Shown one piece after another: positions 22,040-33,848 of a DNA stretch of 64,000 nucleotides. The stretch is from assembly GCA_900312665.1 (NCBI GenBank), contig ONZQ02000011.1, positions 1,407,323 through 1,471,322 on the forward strand, written 5' to 3'. The notes under the pieces are model-generated. The model made no database searches. It was given only the letters and a program-made list of their open reading frames with translations, and had not been told where the DNA came from. The position numbers were made by a program, and so were the translations under genes. The DNA is from Cephalotrichum gorgonifer (taxonomy: Eukaryota; Ascomycota; Sordariomycetes; Microascales; Microascaceae). The number at the start of each line of letters is the position of its first letter. Within the stretch, counting starts at the first letter, position 1.

Positions 22040-24540
22040 ACTCGGCGACTACGCTACACTTGCGGCTGACACGCCACCATCCCTTTACCTTCACACAGCG
22101 ACCTGATCGGACCACCAAACCAGCAAGATGTCTTTTTTTGGACAGCTGGCACCCCAATCTTCTTTAGAACTTTCTCTCTCTCTCTCTTCCATTGGCCACC
22201 CCACCAATCTTGGGCCACAATCTCTCTCTCTCATATGTTCCTTTATATAATCATCCTTGCTCTCGCCCTTTTTTTTTTGTTTTTCTTTGCTCAATTTTGT
22301 TTTCGGTTCCACTGTACAACAGCAAGCTAGACAGGGCAAAACATGCGCATTTTCCTTGGGTCATTCCCGTATAGACTTTCGTTTACCCTTGTCCCACCAG
22401 TTTATCTCTTTTCTTGTTCTTTTTTTTCTGCTGGGGGGAAAGGGGGAAGGTGGAGGAAGGGGGGCTTATTCCACTAGCATTTACCGCCCTTGCAATGGAA
22501 AAGGGCACACTCACTGCTTGGCGTTGGGTCTGAATGGTTCTCGGTTCCAGTTTTGTGTTTGAGGTCGCCCTGGGGGAGGGTATTTATTTATACCCGAGAT
22601 TTTTATATAGAAGTAATGAATTTAGTGCGACGAGTCTAGGTCAACAGCGGTTATGGTGACGTGCCTCTTGTCGAGCGTGTCTATAGTCTTGTGCCCACAT
22701 AGACAGCCGGCAACTGCTTCTCGGAGTACTGTAGAATGGGTATCCAGAGCCGGGTAGCCGGAGTCAAGAGGCTCGGTCGCTCGGAGGTTCGGTGTTATTG
22801 GTGTTACATGTAGTCTTCAGTTCTGGCGATTCCACGCGATATAAGTCTAAGCTGGTAAATTGTGGGCCTTCTTTGAAGGCGTCTACGTTTGCTAGTGGTG
22901 CTCGGGCGGCACTTGCCGTCTTACAAGTACTCGCAGGAAGTGTCTGCCTACGAGTACATATAGAGAAAACTACGAATACAAGTCCGAGAACGCGCTAATA
23001 TTTCTCACATCATCCATGCCGGGGAAAGTCCGCTCAAAATGGGATGAGCAGAAGAGACACACAAAGACAATGTTGCTTGTATCCAGGGTGGTGCGTATAT
23101 GTATCAAGCCCAGCCCCTGGACTTGCTAATTAGTCCGGGTACTAATAATATTGAATGATTCGTACCTCCTTATCCCGATTTCTATCCAACGGCGGCGGTC
23201 TGTTCCCTTATCCTCCGGTTAGCTCCCTCCTTCTAATAATACGTATTATCCCCCGTCCGTTTTGTTCCGTTGCATCCAAAATCCAGACTATCACATCCCA
23301 TATTCCTCTCTCTGACGCGTCAGGACGGGTACTATCGTTGTTTGCTCGCGCTATTCATTGTCGCTTTGGCATTCCTCCTGACCCTGTTTGCTTTTCCCTG
23401 GATTGCAAAGTCTCTCTCTCCTGTCTGGTTTGGTTGGTCCTTTGATGAGCCACATAGCCACTATTGCTTCCCTCCGACCTTCGACTATTACTTCCTATTC
23501 TAACTCTTCATCATCTTCTTATCCTTCCGTGGCTAATACTACCCTTCGACTGTAAGGGTACCACACCTTTTTTTTTCTCTCTTCCTCATCTCCCCCTTCT
23601 TCCCATTGCCAATATATTTGCGCAACTTCTTTTTAATTCCTATCGCTAGCTGGTTTCTCTAGCCACCAACACACACTTCACTGCGATAAAAATCATCAAC
23701 CATACCTCGTTTTCGCCTCATCCTCAGGAAGGAGACGGGGAAGATAGGGCATCATCCAGATCTGCGTGTCTCCGAAACACTAGAAGCAATACGTACGGCT
23801 TGACCTCACACCCGGACGCGAGCTAGTTGCCTTACTCCTTCTCTTACAACTGAGTTTCACAACACTGACACGTCCGGCCAACACTTCACTTCGCCTAGTC
23901 ACCAACTCTATCTCTTTCTTCCTTCTTCCCTCATTTCCCTCCCCTCATCCCCGAACATCCGAGGATAGGAGCAAGATTTTTGGTCCATCCCATATATTCT
24001 TAGCCTTTCTCTTCTTCTTCTTCTTCTCGTTCTTTGTTAACTCACCACTCCCGAGCCTGCTTGTACAAAGAAACGCCACTGGGAATTCCCTTGGCCTTGT
24101 CTTCCCTACAGCCAATATCTCGTCTTAGTCCAGCTTGGCAGCTCGGGCCCACCCATCCCAATCCTATATCCACCGTCCCATCCATCGCCTTTCTTGCTTT
24201 ATTCCCCCCTTCCCATCAACCCTTGAAAGAACACCTGCACATCTAGATTGGTTATAATCGCCAGCGCCAGCGCCAAACGTCCACAACGCGTCTGGACTTG
24301 AACCCATGTACTGTTTACGGTCTTTATTCCCTCGGCCTTAAACATCCCTTGACATTTTTCTTCTCCACGCCATCTCGTCTCCCGTCTGGAGGCCCTAACG
24401 CTAGCCCTATCCTGTCACCCATCGCTTTTCCCGGCCTCTTTCTTTTTCACTCATTAGAGCACCTTGGCTCATCGTTCAGAGATCCAAATTATCTCTCTAT
24501 CTTTATTTTTGCTGGTCCGGCTTGGATCATCTGAGGCATA
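22040..24540. other. Intergenic region, probably with a long pyrimidine-rich leader of the Sir2 gene
   Basis: 2.5 kb with no supportable gene. CT-dinucleotide tracts occur near 22165-22190. From about 23150 to 24540 the plus strand is strongly C/T-biased with several short open frames, as in long fungal promoters and 5' leaders. An isolated ACGCGT lies near 23315 and another near 24286. Confidence 0.45.
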
Positions 24541-26274
24541 ATGCCTGTCACGCCGAAGGCCAGGCGCTCGACGCGTTCTCGTGACACCAAGAAGACGATA
24601 GTAGCCACCGGCCCCAAGGCGAAGCGGAGCAGCTCGAAAAGCAAGCCAAATAGCAATGGAAATGGCGCCAGACCAACTCCAGGGGGTACGCGCAAGCGCA
24701 AGACTGCCGGGGATGGAACGAGTCGAGAAGACCGTGAACCAGAGTTGTTGACGCCATCCTCCGAGACGAGTCAAACGACCAACGACTTCTACGCCCATAT
24801 TGAAGAGGCCAGCTCGGCCAGCTCACGCTGGGACACCGATTCGATGCTAGGCGCCATGCTCGAAGAGCTCACTGATGAAACGAGTGACCCTCTAGGTAAG
24901 TTCATATTGCTGCATGATGCACTCCACAGTGCAAGCTTGGAGTAGTTTATACATCTTCATACCGGTTACCCATCCTACTTGAAGGAGTAATCTACATAGA
25001 AAGCCATCAGTAAGTCTATTAGGATCCTAACAAGTTTTATTCTAGACCCTGAGTCGTGTACGCCAGACGAGGCAACTCACCTTCGTCATATGCTTCGTCG
25101 CCTCGGCCCCCAAGACTTTTGCCGTGTCACCGTCGACGAAGGCCGCTACACGGCCAAGAAGCTACTGACTGCCTTCAGAGTGCGCCCTCCGCCCTTCCTG
25201 GAGGGTGCGCCCGACGAGGCCTACTACAGCATAATCTCCGCTGCCATTGAGCGCGAGCTCTCGAAGCGCGCCAAACTCACCCAGTACAACTCGTTTGCCG
25301 ACGCTATCGAGCTCATCCGGCGCAGCAAGAACATCGTCGTTGTTACCGGTGCGGGTATCTCCACCAGCCTAGGCATCCCCGACTTTCGATCTAGTGGGAC
25401 GGGTCTGTACTCGAAGCTTGAGCAGTCCGGCCTAGTGAGTCAGCCAGAGGACGTCTTTGAAATCACCCAGTTCAGGGATGACCCGGCCATCTTCTACTCG
25501 GTCGCGAAGGATATCATCGCCCCGATGAATCGATTTACGCCCACGCATGCGTTTATCGCCCTGCTCCAGGAGAAGGGGAAGCTCCTGACGAATTATACCC
25601 AAAATATCGATAACCTCGAGGCCGTGGCGGGCGTGCGCCCCGACAAGCTCATCCAATGCCACGGCTCGTTCGCGACAGCCACTTGCCTGGAGTGCCAGTA
25701 CAAGGCGGACCTCGACGAGATCATCCACGACGTCAAGGTCGGCAACCCGCCTCCCTGCCCCGCGTGCACAAAGCGCATCGCCGGGGCCCAGGCACCTCGC
25801 AAGAGGAAGCGCCGGTCGGGGAAGAACAAGAAGCGCAGGCGTACGTTTCCGGGCGACGATTCCGAGTCCGAGTCCGAGTTCGACGTGCCCGTGGCTGGGA
25901 TCATGAAGCCAGACATCACCTTCTATGGAGAAGAGGTGCCCGACGCCTTCTCCACCCGGCTCACGGAGCACGACAGGGACATCGTTGATCTGGTCATCGT
26001 CATCGGCACTTCGCTCACGGTCCACCCGGTCAGCGAGATCGTCAGGTTCCTTCCGCCTAATGTGCCGCAGATCAACATCTCGAAGACCCCCATTAACCAC
26101 ATGAACTTCGACATCGACCTCATGGGCCACTGCGACGTCGTGGTTGCAGAGCTGTGCCGGGGCCTGGGGTGGACGTTTAAGCACAAGATGATTCCTGAAG
26201 GGCAGGTGGTGCAAGTTACCCGGACGCCGGGTTTCGTAAGTCGTTATGACTTTACCGATGCCACTCCTGCTTAG
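24541..26274 (+). CDS. Sir2/Hst1-type NAD+-dependent histone deacetylase (class I sirtuin)
   Basis: Two exons, join(24541..24895,25046..26274), 527 residues; intron 150 nt, GTAAGT..TTCTAG with branch CTAAC. The N-terminus is basic and Ser/Thr-rich. A helical Sir2 N-terminal region (about residues 125-200, beginning LRHMLRRLGPQDFCRV) precedes the catalytic domain, which is typical of the Sir2/Hst1 branch. NAD-binding GAGIS is at 220-224 and PDFRS at 230-234; TQNIDNLE follows; catalytic His is H324 in CHGSF. Zinc ligands C332/C335 and C356/C359 are all present. Right after the zinc module is an inserted basic run (RKRKRRSGKNKKRRR) followed by SESESE, probably a nuclear localisation signal. It should act in chromatin silencing; exact orthology to Sir2 versus Hst1 is not resolved. 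Confidence 0.94.
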
Positions 26275-26799
26275 GGGGCTGGGCCGAGATAGCCACTACC
26301 TCGCACCCTCCCCCTTCTTTTTTTCGTACTCTTTTTTTTTCTTTCTTCACTTTCTCTGTTTTTATTGAGTGCGCTTTTTCTTTTTCTTTTCATGAGATTT
26401 GGGCATGGCGTCAAGATACCAAGGAATAGGGACATCGAAAAGGAAAATCATTAGGCCCTGGGCATCAAGGCTTGAAGCATATGGCGTGGGAGATACTCGA
26501 GTAATCATGTTAGATAGAGGTTACAGGCAGGAGCTATTTTAGGGTTATTAGATCTGTATCAATAATGCAAGATATCAGTGTCTTCTAAACCTCTTGTTTT
26601 TGTATCTGGAGTGGGTTGTTGCAGGATAGCCCCTGGTAGCTAGCCCTTGTAGGAGAACATGAGGCATTGATACCTGGGACTGTAGAGGCAAGGAGTGGGA
26701 TGCATAGGTGTGTAAATATACGGACAGTATACGATCATTGAGTTATCCCCAGAATCGACTGATACTGCCTGATCCAGGGTCCGGAGCGCCATATTGTTC
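26275..26799. other. Convergent 3' intergenic region
   Basis: Lies between the stops of the Sir2 gene and the His-rich gene. It begins with strongly T/C-rich sequence (26300-26390), consistent with a 3' untranslated region. No gene was seen. Confidence 0.5.
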
Positions 26800-28230
26800 C
26801 TACCCCTCGACCTCCTCGACCTCCTCGACCTCCTCGACCTCCTCGACCTCGGGCTCATCCGCGAGAACGTATACTAGGGATATTCCCATGACAGGCTCCA
26901 AACCGCCGTGGTGTCCCGCCATGGGGGTATGGACCGACATGTCGTAGTACGCCTTGAGAGAGAAGACGTCACCCGCCGCAAACCTCCCCAGCTCCTCGCA
27001 ACGGTTGATGGAGGAGATGTGCACGAGGTGCTCGCTGGAGGAATGGTCGTGGCCCCCCTCTTGCTCTCCCTCCCCGTGAGCATGACCTTCTTCTCCCTCA
27101 CCTTCTTCGTGAGTATGGCCCTCCTCTTCCTCTCCCTCTCCGTGGGTATGACCTTCGTCTCCCTCTCCCTCCTCGTGCTCGTGGTCCACCTCTTCGCCCC
27201 CGAACATGCCCACGTGTGTGATATACTCCTCCGATTCCCCATACCTAGCGACATTCTCACAGACGGCCTTGCCGTTGATAAAGAAATCTAGCTTTACGCC
27301 CCCGTCGTGCACATGGCCTATCTCATGTAGGATCTCCCCCGCAAAATCTGCCGTCCACTCCATGTCCAGCTCGAAGACGGCTTCCTCGGGGACGTTGACG
27401 GTGCTGTTGGTGCAGTGGCCGGCCACGTCGAGCCAGATGGGCGTGACGGGACGGAAGTCCGGGGTAGAGGCGGGAAGGTACTCCACCTCCAGGACGAGAT
27501 AGGCCTCCCTCTCGAGGGCGGATTCGTTCATGAGCTCGGTGATGTGGACGATTACGTCGTCCTCTCCGATGTAGATACCAGCCTTCCTCGTCCTAGTGGC
27601 CCACGTTAGTAATTTGTTCTTCTCAAGGCCTCGCTCACTTTATCTTGAAGGGCGGTAGGATGTTGAAAAGATAGAAGCCGCGAGAGATAGGAAGAGGAAG
27701 AATAAGGGTAGGAGGAGGGGCGGAGGGAATAGACTCTGCTTACTCCCCGCTGGAAAAGTCCAGCGCCGTCCTCTCGTTCCCCGAGGCCCATATCCTCGAG
27801 AACTGACCGAACCCCTCGCACGTGGCGTCCGTCTGGTTCAGGTTAGCGACGAGGGTGTGGTGGAGCCACATGCCAGTGTTGGCGTTCGCGGAGGACCCGT
27901 CGGCGAACTCCAGGTCCCCGACTATGCTCGTGACGATGCAGTCGCTGCAGGGGAAGGCCAGGATGTCCTCGAAGCTCTTCATGCCCATCGTCTCGGCGTC
28001 GTGAACTCCCGGGACGAGGAAGGGCCCGTTACGGGTGCGGACGCGAGATGACCCTAGGGACACGAAGGTTTGGGGGTCTAGGATCTGGGGTTCTGGGTTT
28101 ACGGGGTTAGGAAAGGAGATGGCGCATAGTAGAGCTGGGATTGGTGCGTACCTTCGTCTCTCTTGTTGAACGTTGAGGCGAGAGCATGACTCCCGAGGGA
28201 GATGAGGGTCCCAATAGATGTGATCTTCAT
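26800..28230 (-). CDS. Secreted His-rich protein, SURNod19-like, possibly copper-monooxygenase-related
   Basis: Three exons, complement(join(26800..27592,27744..28077,28152..28230)), 401 residues. Introns of 151 and 74 nt have GTAAGC and GTACGC donors; the first acceptor is preceded by ACTAAC. Residues 1-18 form a signal peptide (hydrophobic core up to HALA) followed by FNKRDE, with a dibasic KR that could be a Kex2 site. The body contains GMWLHHTLV (H99, H100), GHVHDGG (H231, H233) and a late EPVMGISLVYV (M373). Residues 274-321 are an acidic run with five H-x-H pairs (HEH, HTH, HTH, HAH, HDH). The C-terminus is a degenerate EEV repeat. The overall pattern resembles plant stress-upregulated Nod19 proteins; the HH, HxH, M spacing recalls type-II copper hydroxylases such as PHM. 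Secretion is well supported; enzymatic function is inference. Confidence 0.75.
26805..26853. repeat. In-frame 9-nt tandem repeat (CTCCTCGAC)
   Basis: About five copies of a CTCCTCGAC-type unit encode the C-terminal Glu-Glu-Val repeats of the minus-strand His-rich protein. The array length is likely to vary between strains without breaking the frame. Confidence 0.85.
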
Positions 28231-29683
28231 CGTGGGTATGATAGCTCGAGGTCCTATAAGCAGGTTGAATACTAGTCAGGTAGGTCGTTCGCTCCTCTGT
28301 CGACGAACTGACAAGAAGACGATGGGGCAGTCGAGTAATAGGGGGCCGCGTCTTCTTATACTCTTACACGCGATGAGGCCGGTGAGATTTAATCTTTTCC
28401 GTCTCTGTTTATTGCCAATCAATTTACAACTCTATATAGACTGCCCCCGTCTTACAAGGCAGAACCTCAATATCCATCCCGCCCTGGACGCCCAGACAGC
28501 ACCTGGATTTCTCGTGTTCTGGTGTGCCCGCCTGCGCCCCAGTGACGACGCGCGATGGGGGACGGTAATTAGTAAATCATCCCATTTTATTCCGACGGCC
28601 GCGGAGAGTGGTGTTCGGGAGAATAGGCCCCCGTAAACCCCGGGTCCTTGCGATATGGCGCTCGGGATTAAGAGTTTGACACCCCCCTTTCAACCTTATC
28701 TGAGATGTCGGATTCGGCGCTTAGGCTGTTGGTGAAGGGCGGGGGGGGATGGGGATTTCACGTGTATACAAAAGGGTAGCCGGTCGGCCGTCGCGGACCT
28801 CTTAGATGAGCTCGCTTTATCCGGAAGCACGAGGATTTGATTAGTCCGAGAGCGGGGAGCAGGTCATTGGGAGCGCAGGAGAATATGGCGGATCTTTAGA
28901 TTGCCCCGACTTTCCGGCCTGGGCCTCTCAGTTACTGGGGAATCTTGTCCTGCTCTTGGAGGAGGCATGAGCCGAGCCCGGAAGCTCTTTACATCACGGT
29001 GAAAGGAGAGAGAAAAGCAATAGGAGATATCAATCGTGACCCAGCCTACAGTTTGGCCCCTGCTTACTGGACGGAAGTTGGCTGGCACTGGAAGGACCCA
29101 ACTTCTGGTATCTGAGAGAGCCTCTAACAACTTTGGCCGACCAACGTTGTCGAATGTGCCTGGGATGTGTTTGTGCATAGTTTTCATAGTTACGAGTGTC
29201 GTGCGCCGACTTCGAAGTCAAGTCACGTTGCACGGTTACATCATCCATCCACGGATTTATCTAGAGCCTGGTATTATTCCACCAGCGAACCAGCACACCC
29301 ACCAATCATCCCTCCACTGAAATGCATCGGTTTGGCCCCACCCGCCCCGCTGTGGGCCGCCTAGGGAGCTCCAAGACCCGTTTCCCCGTTCCAGAAACAC
29401 CAAAAAGCAACATCAGAAAGGGACACGTCCCTCTGGTCTGGAGACATCGTTTCGCGCGTCTGCATTTTACTCATCCATATTGTACATGACGGCTCCAGAA
29501 ACAGCAGGCTGTTTGCCAACGTGTGATAGTATGTTATGATCTAGTTGTTTCTTTCCTTGCAAGAAAGGAGTGAGCAAAAAAAGGTCATCTTGTTCTACCC
29601 AGTCTCATTCCCAATTCCCCAAGTTACTTTCATCCCAGCCACATATCTGGTTCTATTCACTTTTTTTCTTGATCGCGATCACG
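28231..29683. promoter_or_regulatory. Divergent intergenic region
   Basis: 1.45 kb between the starts of the His-rich secreted protein gene (minus) and the spermidine-synthase-like gene (plus). Open frames inside lack support. No specific regulatory motif could be assigned; T/C-rich sequence precedes the 29684 start. Confidence 0.45.
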
Positions 29684-31583
29684 ATGCCACCTAGGCGTAA
29701 CGCCAATAGGGCCGCGGCGCCCGGCCCAGTCCCCGACGGCCTCAACCCCGACAAGTTTGAAAAGGAACTGAGGAGCCTCGCAAAGAAGGCCAAGTCACGG
29801 ACGTGGGCGACCGAGACCAGGGAGCGCCTGTCCCCCTACATTTCCGCCTTCGCCCTTCTCACCCTCGCCGGCATCTATTCCAATGTATCTCAAATGGCCC
29901 TCTCGCCCATATTCGGCTCGCTGCCGTCAGCCGTGTGGCACCCCAAGCTTATCGCTGCCGCGTCCTTCCTTGGATGGGCCGGGAGCTTGTTCATCGAGCG
30001 CCGCCTTCCCGTGCACCCCGCCACTCTGATCCCGGTCATCGCCATCTACGTTCCCGTTGTGCAGTTCTTCCTGTGCAACCAGAGCAGCCTCCTGACGGCG
30101 ACGTGGGGCCCGCTGGTTATCGAGTCAATCACCCTTGCCCCTATCACCATCCTCACTGCAGCGTGCGTGGCCTCGGACCTGGAGGGTATCCGTCCGGGTC
30201 TGCTGCCCAAGTTCATTGCCGACTCCACCCCGGGACTTACCTCTTTACTTTACTTCAAGGTGGTGGAGAGCTTCTCAGGCCGCCTACTGAGCCAGTACGT
30301 CGGGAGGACAATCTTCGTCACTAGGATCGGCCTGGAGATGCTGCTGGCCGGCATCTACGCCATCTTGGCTCCGTCGAAGCTTGTCCTTCTGGGCATCCCA
30401 GCCATCATCCACACCACCCTTTTCAACTATCACCTGCCCACCCCTAGCGCCACCCTCGCCCTTCAGGAATCCCTGAAGGCCGAGAACTGGACCCTGATCG
30501 ACAGGAGGGAGTCCGTCACCGGGTACATCTCCGTCCTCGAGAGCGACAACCAGGGGTTCAGGGTATTAAGGGCCGACCACAGCTTGCTAGGCGGGGAGTG
30601 GGTCAAATTCCAGGGGCCCCAGATGGCCGAACCTGTCTACAGCGTCTTCGTCATGCTCGAGGCCGTTCGCCTGGTGGAAGGACCGCAACCTATCATAGAC
30701 AGTGAGGCGAATGCCCTCGTAATGTAAGGGCGCACGCCTCCTTTTTTCTCTCTCTCTGGAATGATGCTCGCTAACTAGCACTGGTACAGCGGTCTTGGCA
30801 TTGGAACGACCCCAGCTGCATTCATCACGCACGGTATCGACACCACAATTGTCGAGATAGACCCGGTCGTGTATGAATTCGCATCAAAGTACTTCCAGCT
30901 ACCGCCCAGTCACACAGCGGTCATCGATGACGCCGTCAGCTACACGCAGACCCTCGCCCGGGAAACGGACCAGCGGTTCGACTACATCATCCACGACGTC
31001 TTCACCGGCGGCGCCGAGCCACTCCCGCTGTTCACCCTCGAGTTCCTCCAGGGGCTCAACACCCTCCTGAAGCCCGATGGAGTAATCGCTATTGTAAGTG
31101 TACCCCCACCGACCCGAGCCCTTTCGTAGGCGCGTTTGACGTCCTGGATTATGCTGCGGGACTAATACGGGGTAGAACTACGCCGGAGACATCCTCCTCC
31201 CAACTCCCAAGATGGTCATCCAGACCATCCTCCACGTCTTCCCGTCCTGCCGAATCTTCCGCGAGTCCGAGGCCCCCACCGAGGAAGCCATCAGGGAGGC
31301 GGGGCAGGATTTCACCAATGTCGTCATCTTCTGCAAGAAGAGCGAGGATCCCCTGACCTTTAGAAACCCGGTGGCCGGGGACTTCCTCCAGAGCCGCGCG
31401 AGGGATATGTTCCTCGTGCCCAAGCACGAGACTTTCCTCTCCGAGTTCCGGTCCGAGGAGGACGTAGGGCTGTTGATGAACAATGGGACGGCGGAGTTGG
31501 AGGGGGGGCAGGAGACGAGCGCGGTGGGGCACTGGGAGGTCATGAGGACGGTGGTGCCCCCGAAGGTGTGGGAGCTGTGGTGA
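29684..31583 (+). CDS. Membrane-anchored spermidine/spermine-synthase-like protein
   Basis: Three exons, join(29684..30723,30790..31093,31176..31583), 583 residues; introns 66 and 82 nt. The start is the first ATG of the frame. After a basic N-terminus, residues about 50-270 form some six hydrophobic segments (for example AFALLTLAGIYSN, LIPVIAIYVPVVQFFL, SITLAPITILTAACVA). The C-terminal part is a spermidine-synthase-type Rossmann fold: DRRESVTGYISVLES, the SAM-type glycine motif GLGIGTTPAAF, acidic EIDPVVYEFASKYF and YIIHDVFTGGAEPLPLFT at the catalytic Asp position. The usual catalytic region is altered compared with bacterial SpeE, so aminopropyl transfer is not assured. Such fusions are known in bacteria and fungi as uncharacterised proteins. 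It probably sits in an internal membrane with a cytosolic enzyme domain. Confidence 0.82.
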
Positions 31584-33848
31584 GAGCTTCACGGGTAGAA
31601 ACAGAAGGACTAGGGTATCATACAAGCTGCTGCGGCTATTTGAAGCCGCAGTGAAGGCGAAGTGACTTGGCTATCACGGCGTGTATTGTAAAGCATCTAT
31701 ATTCACACATCACCTGTTCCCCATTCCCCTTACCCCTTACAGAGACAGAATATATAAGGGGACTTTGATTGACATGTCAGAGGTACTCTTGGCCCGTGGT
31801 AGCCGGCTCTAAGCCAATGGAGGTAATGTTCAGCGCGGAGAGCGGACGTACCCAACCTATCTCAAGTACACTGGGCTCAGCCTCGCTTAATCCTGAATTG
31901 GCTGATATCCCGCATTCTCAGACCATTGATATCAGGTCCTAGCTTCATATACCCATTGGGTATCCCGAACGGATTTGGAGCAAGCCGAGTGACCGGTGAG
32001 CTCGGCAGACATCCCCCCTCAGGTGTGGCAAGTCTCACATGTTCGGACCGAATGAGGTTTACGTGAGTTACCCAACCCGAGCCATTAGGCAAAGTTCGGC
32101 CGCGAGTGATCCTCGTATGAAGGTGAAGCTGCTCTCGTGAACCTGCCCTGCCACCCTCTACTTAGGCGGCGTGGCAAGCTCCTGGCTGGCAGGCTACGTG
32201 GCTTGGCAGTGGCACACGACGGACGACGGGCGTGGGCCAGGGGATAGTTTTACCCACGAGAAGGGCTAGTTATCAAGTGGCGAGTTGGGGCTTGTTTCCG
32301 CTTCATTCTGGCTGATCGGTGGGCATCTTAGCCGGAGTGACCCTGATCTACGGGGAGATTCTAGTCTGCAGGCGCGAGATGGTCATCATTACCAGAAAGT
32401 AACCGTCCCCAGAAGACTCACGAGACTGCACCATATGTCGTTCATAAAATTGAAGACACGCTTATCAACCCTGACAGGCCGGACCTGGCCGGCTGTTAAT
32501 ATTAGGTTATGTAGGTTTCTTGGATGTCGGTGTTAACTACATGACGAGTGAAAACTGCCACCAGATAAATAATGGCTTACTGAGTTTCGGGGTGGAAGTC
32601 AACTTTCTGTGGCGGCAGGACGGAGTACCTACACACACATATGTACACAGTGGTCGGTCGCCGTCGCTCCTCGTTCCACGACAGCCGTGATCGCTCCCAT
32701 CATTCATGCCGCTGTTCGATGGAAGGCTGCCATGCCGAGCCAGAGTTTTCGCTTTCTGTTGTCAATGGAGCACATGGGCCAAGAATACGAGGAAGGGGGG
32801 CCCGACGAAGCGACTAGTCAACTGGGCAGTTCCTTCCCTGTTGATGCTCTCTGCCAGGTCCGTGCGCGCCACATCACATATCTTCAACTTCACCACACCA
32901 CTTCGCCCTCCACCGAAAGTTATCTTCGCGATCTTGAGGAATGATACAGTCTCCAACAGAAGCCATTTGCAGCACCTTTGTTATTTTCGGACGTTTTCCT
33001 GTCTACCGCCTTCATGGGCCCTTCGGAAGGACCCGTTTCGCCCCCTGCCGCAGGCAGCCGGCGCTCGCTTCGGCCCCTCAGTCTTCCGACACGCCAAGTT
33101 TCAAGTGAAACCTTGCCCATAGCCTAGGGGTCCTCACGAGCCCCCCATCCAGCCCTGTTGCCATTCCCAATCGGTGCAAGGCGAACCGCGCCCGCCCTCT
33201 CACGGTTGAGAGGTACCCCATCTGAGACGGCTGCTTGCCTCTTGGAAACAAACTACCCTCGCCCCTGTCCGCCTTGGAGGCGGCCGCCTCCCTTCCATGG
33301 AGTGACAAGGGATTCATCCTGATCCCCATCGCAGTCAAGTTCGGATCTCCAATCGGCATCCCGACAGGTCCTTCTTCCCACTAGCCTTAGTTCCCATGTC
33401 TCGGGACAGTTGTTCTTGGGACCAATCCCTGGCCCTGGCATCTGGTCTCGGACTATCCCCCTCAACCCTATCTGAGAGCTTGGCGCCCGGACCAGAACCC
33501 CGTGCATTCAGTGACAGCCCATGTTTTGCAACCTGTAACCGTAAACGCTATTACTGCCGCTCGCGTGGGCCCCTCCCCTCTGCCTTACGCTCTCATCTTC
33601 CGAGCTTCCTCCTTCCTCCTACATCCTACTGTTATCGTGAAGGCATGTTGTCGAGCATGGCGTTTGTCTAACACGTCGTGGGTTGGACACTCGTCACTTG
33701 AGCTACCAAGATGGGCTTGTTCCCTCTCGTGTGATGCATTCTTTTTTTCCCTTCTTTCCATTCTTGTAATTTCTTTTCACATACCCATTGATTGGGCTTT
33801 CCTTTCCTTTCCCGAGCGTTCGTACGCCGCTAGTCGGCGTCCGCCATC
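31584..33848. other. Intergenic region upstream of the 7TM/LW-repeat gene
   Basis: 2.3 kb with no supportable gene. From about 33400 to 33848 the plus strand becomes C/T-rich, consistent with a leader. Nothing else was recognised. Confidence 0.45.

Noticed and set aside
25432..26214. 260-codon minus-strand open frame
   Set aside because: Antisense to the sirtuin catalytic domain; repetitive composition typical of a shadow frame.
28202..28636. 144-codon plus-strand frame upstream of the His-rich gene
   Set aside because: It starts from a non-ATG codon, overlaps the signal-peptide exon on the other strand, and has no recognisable domain.
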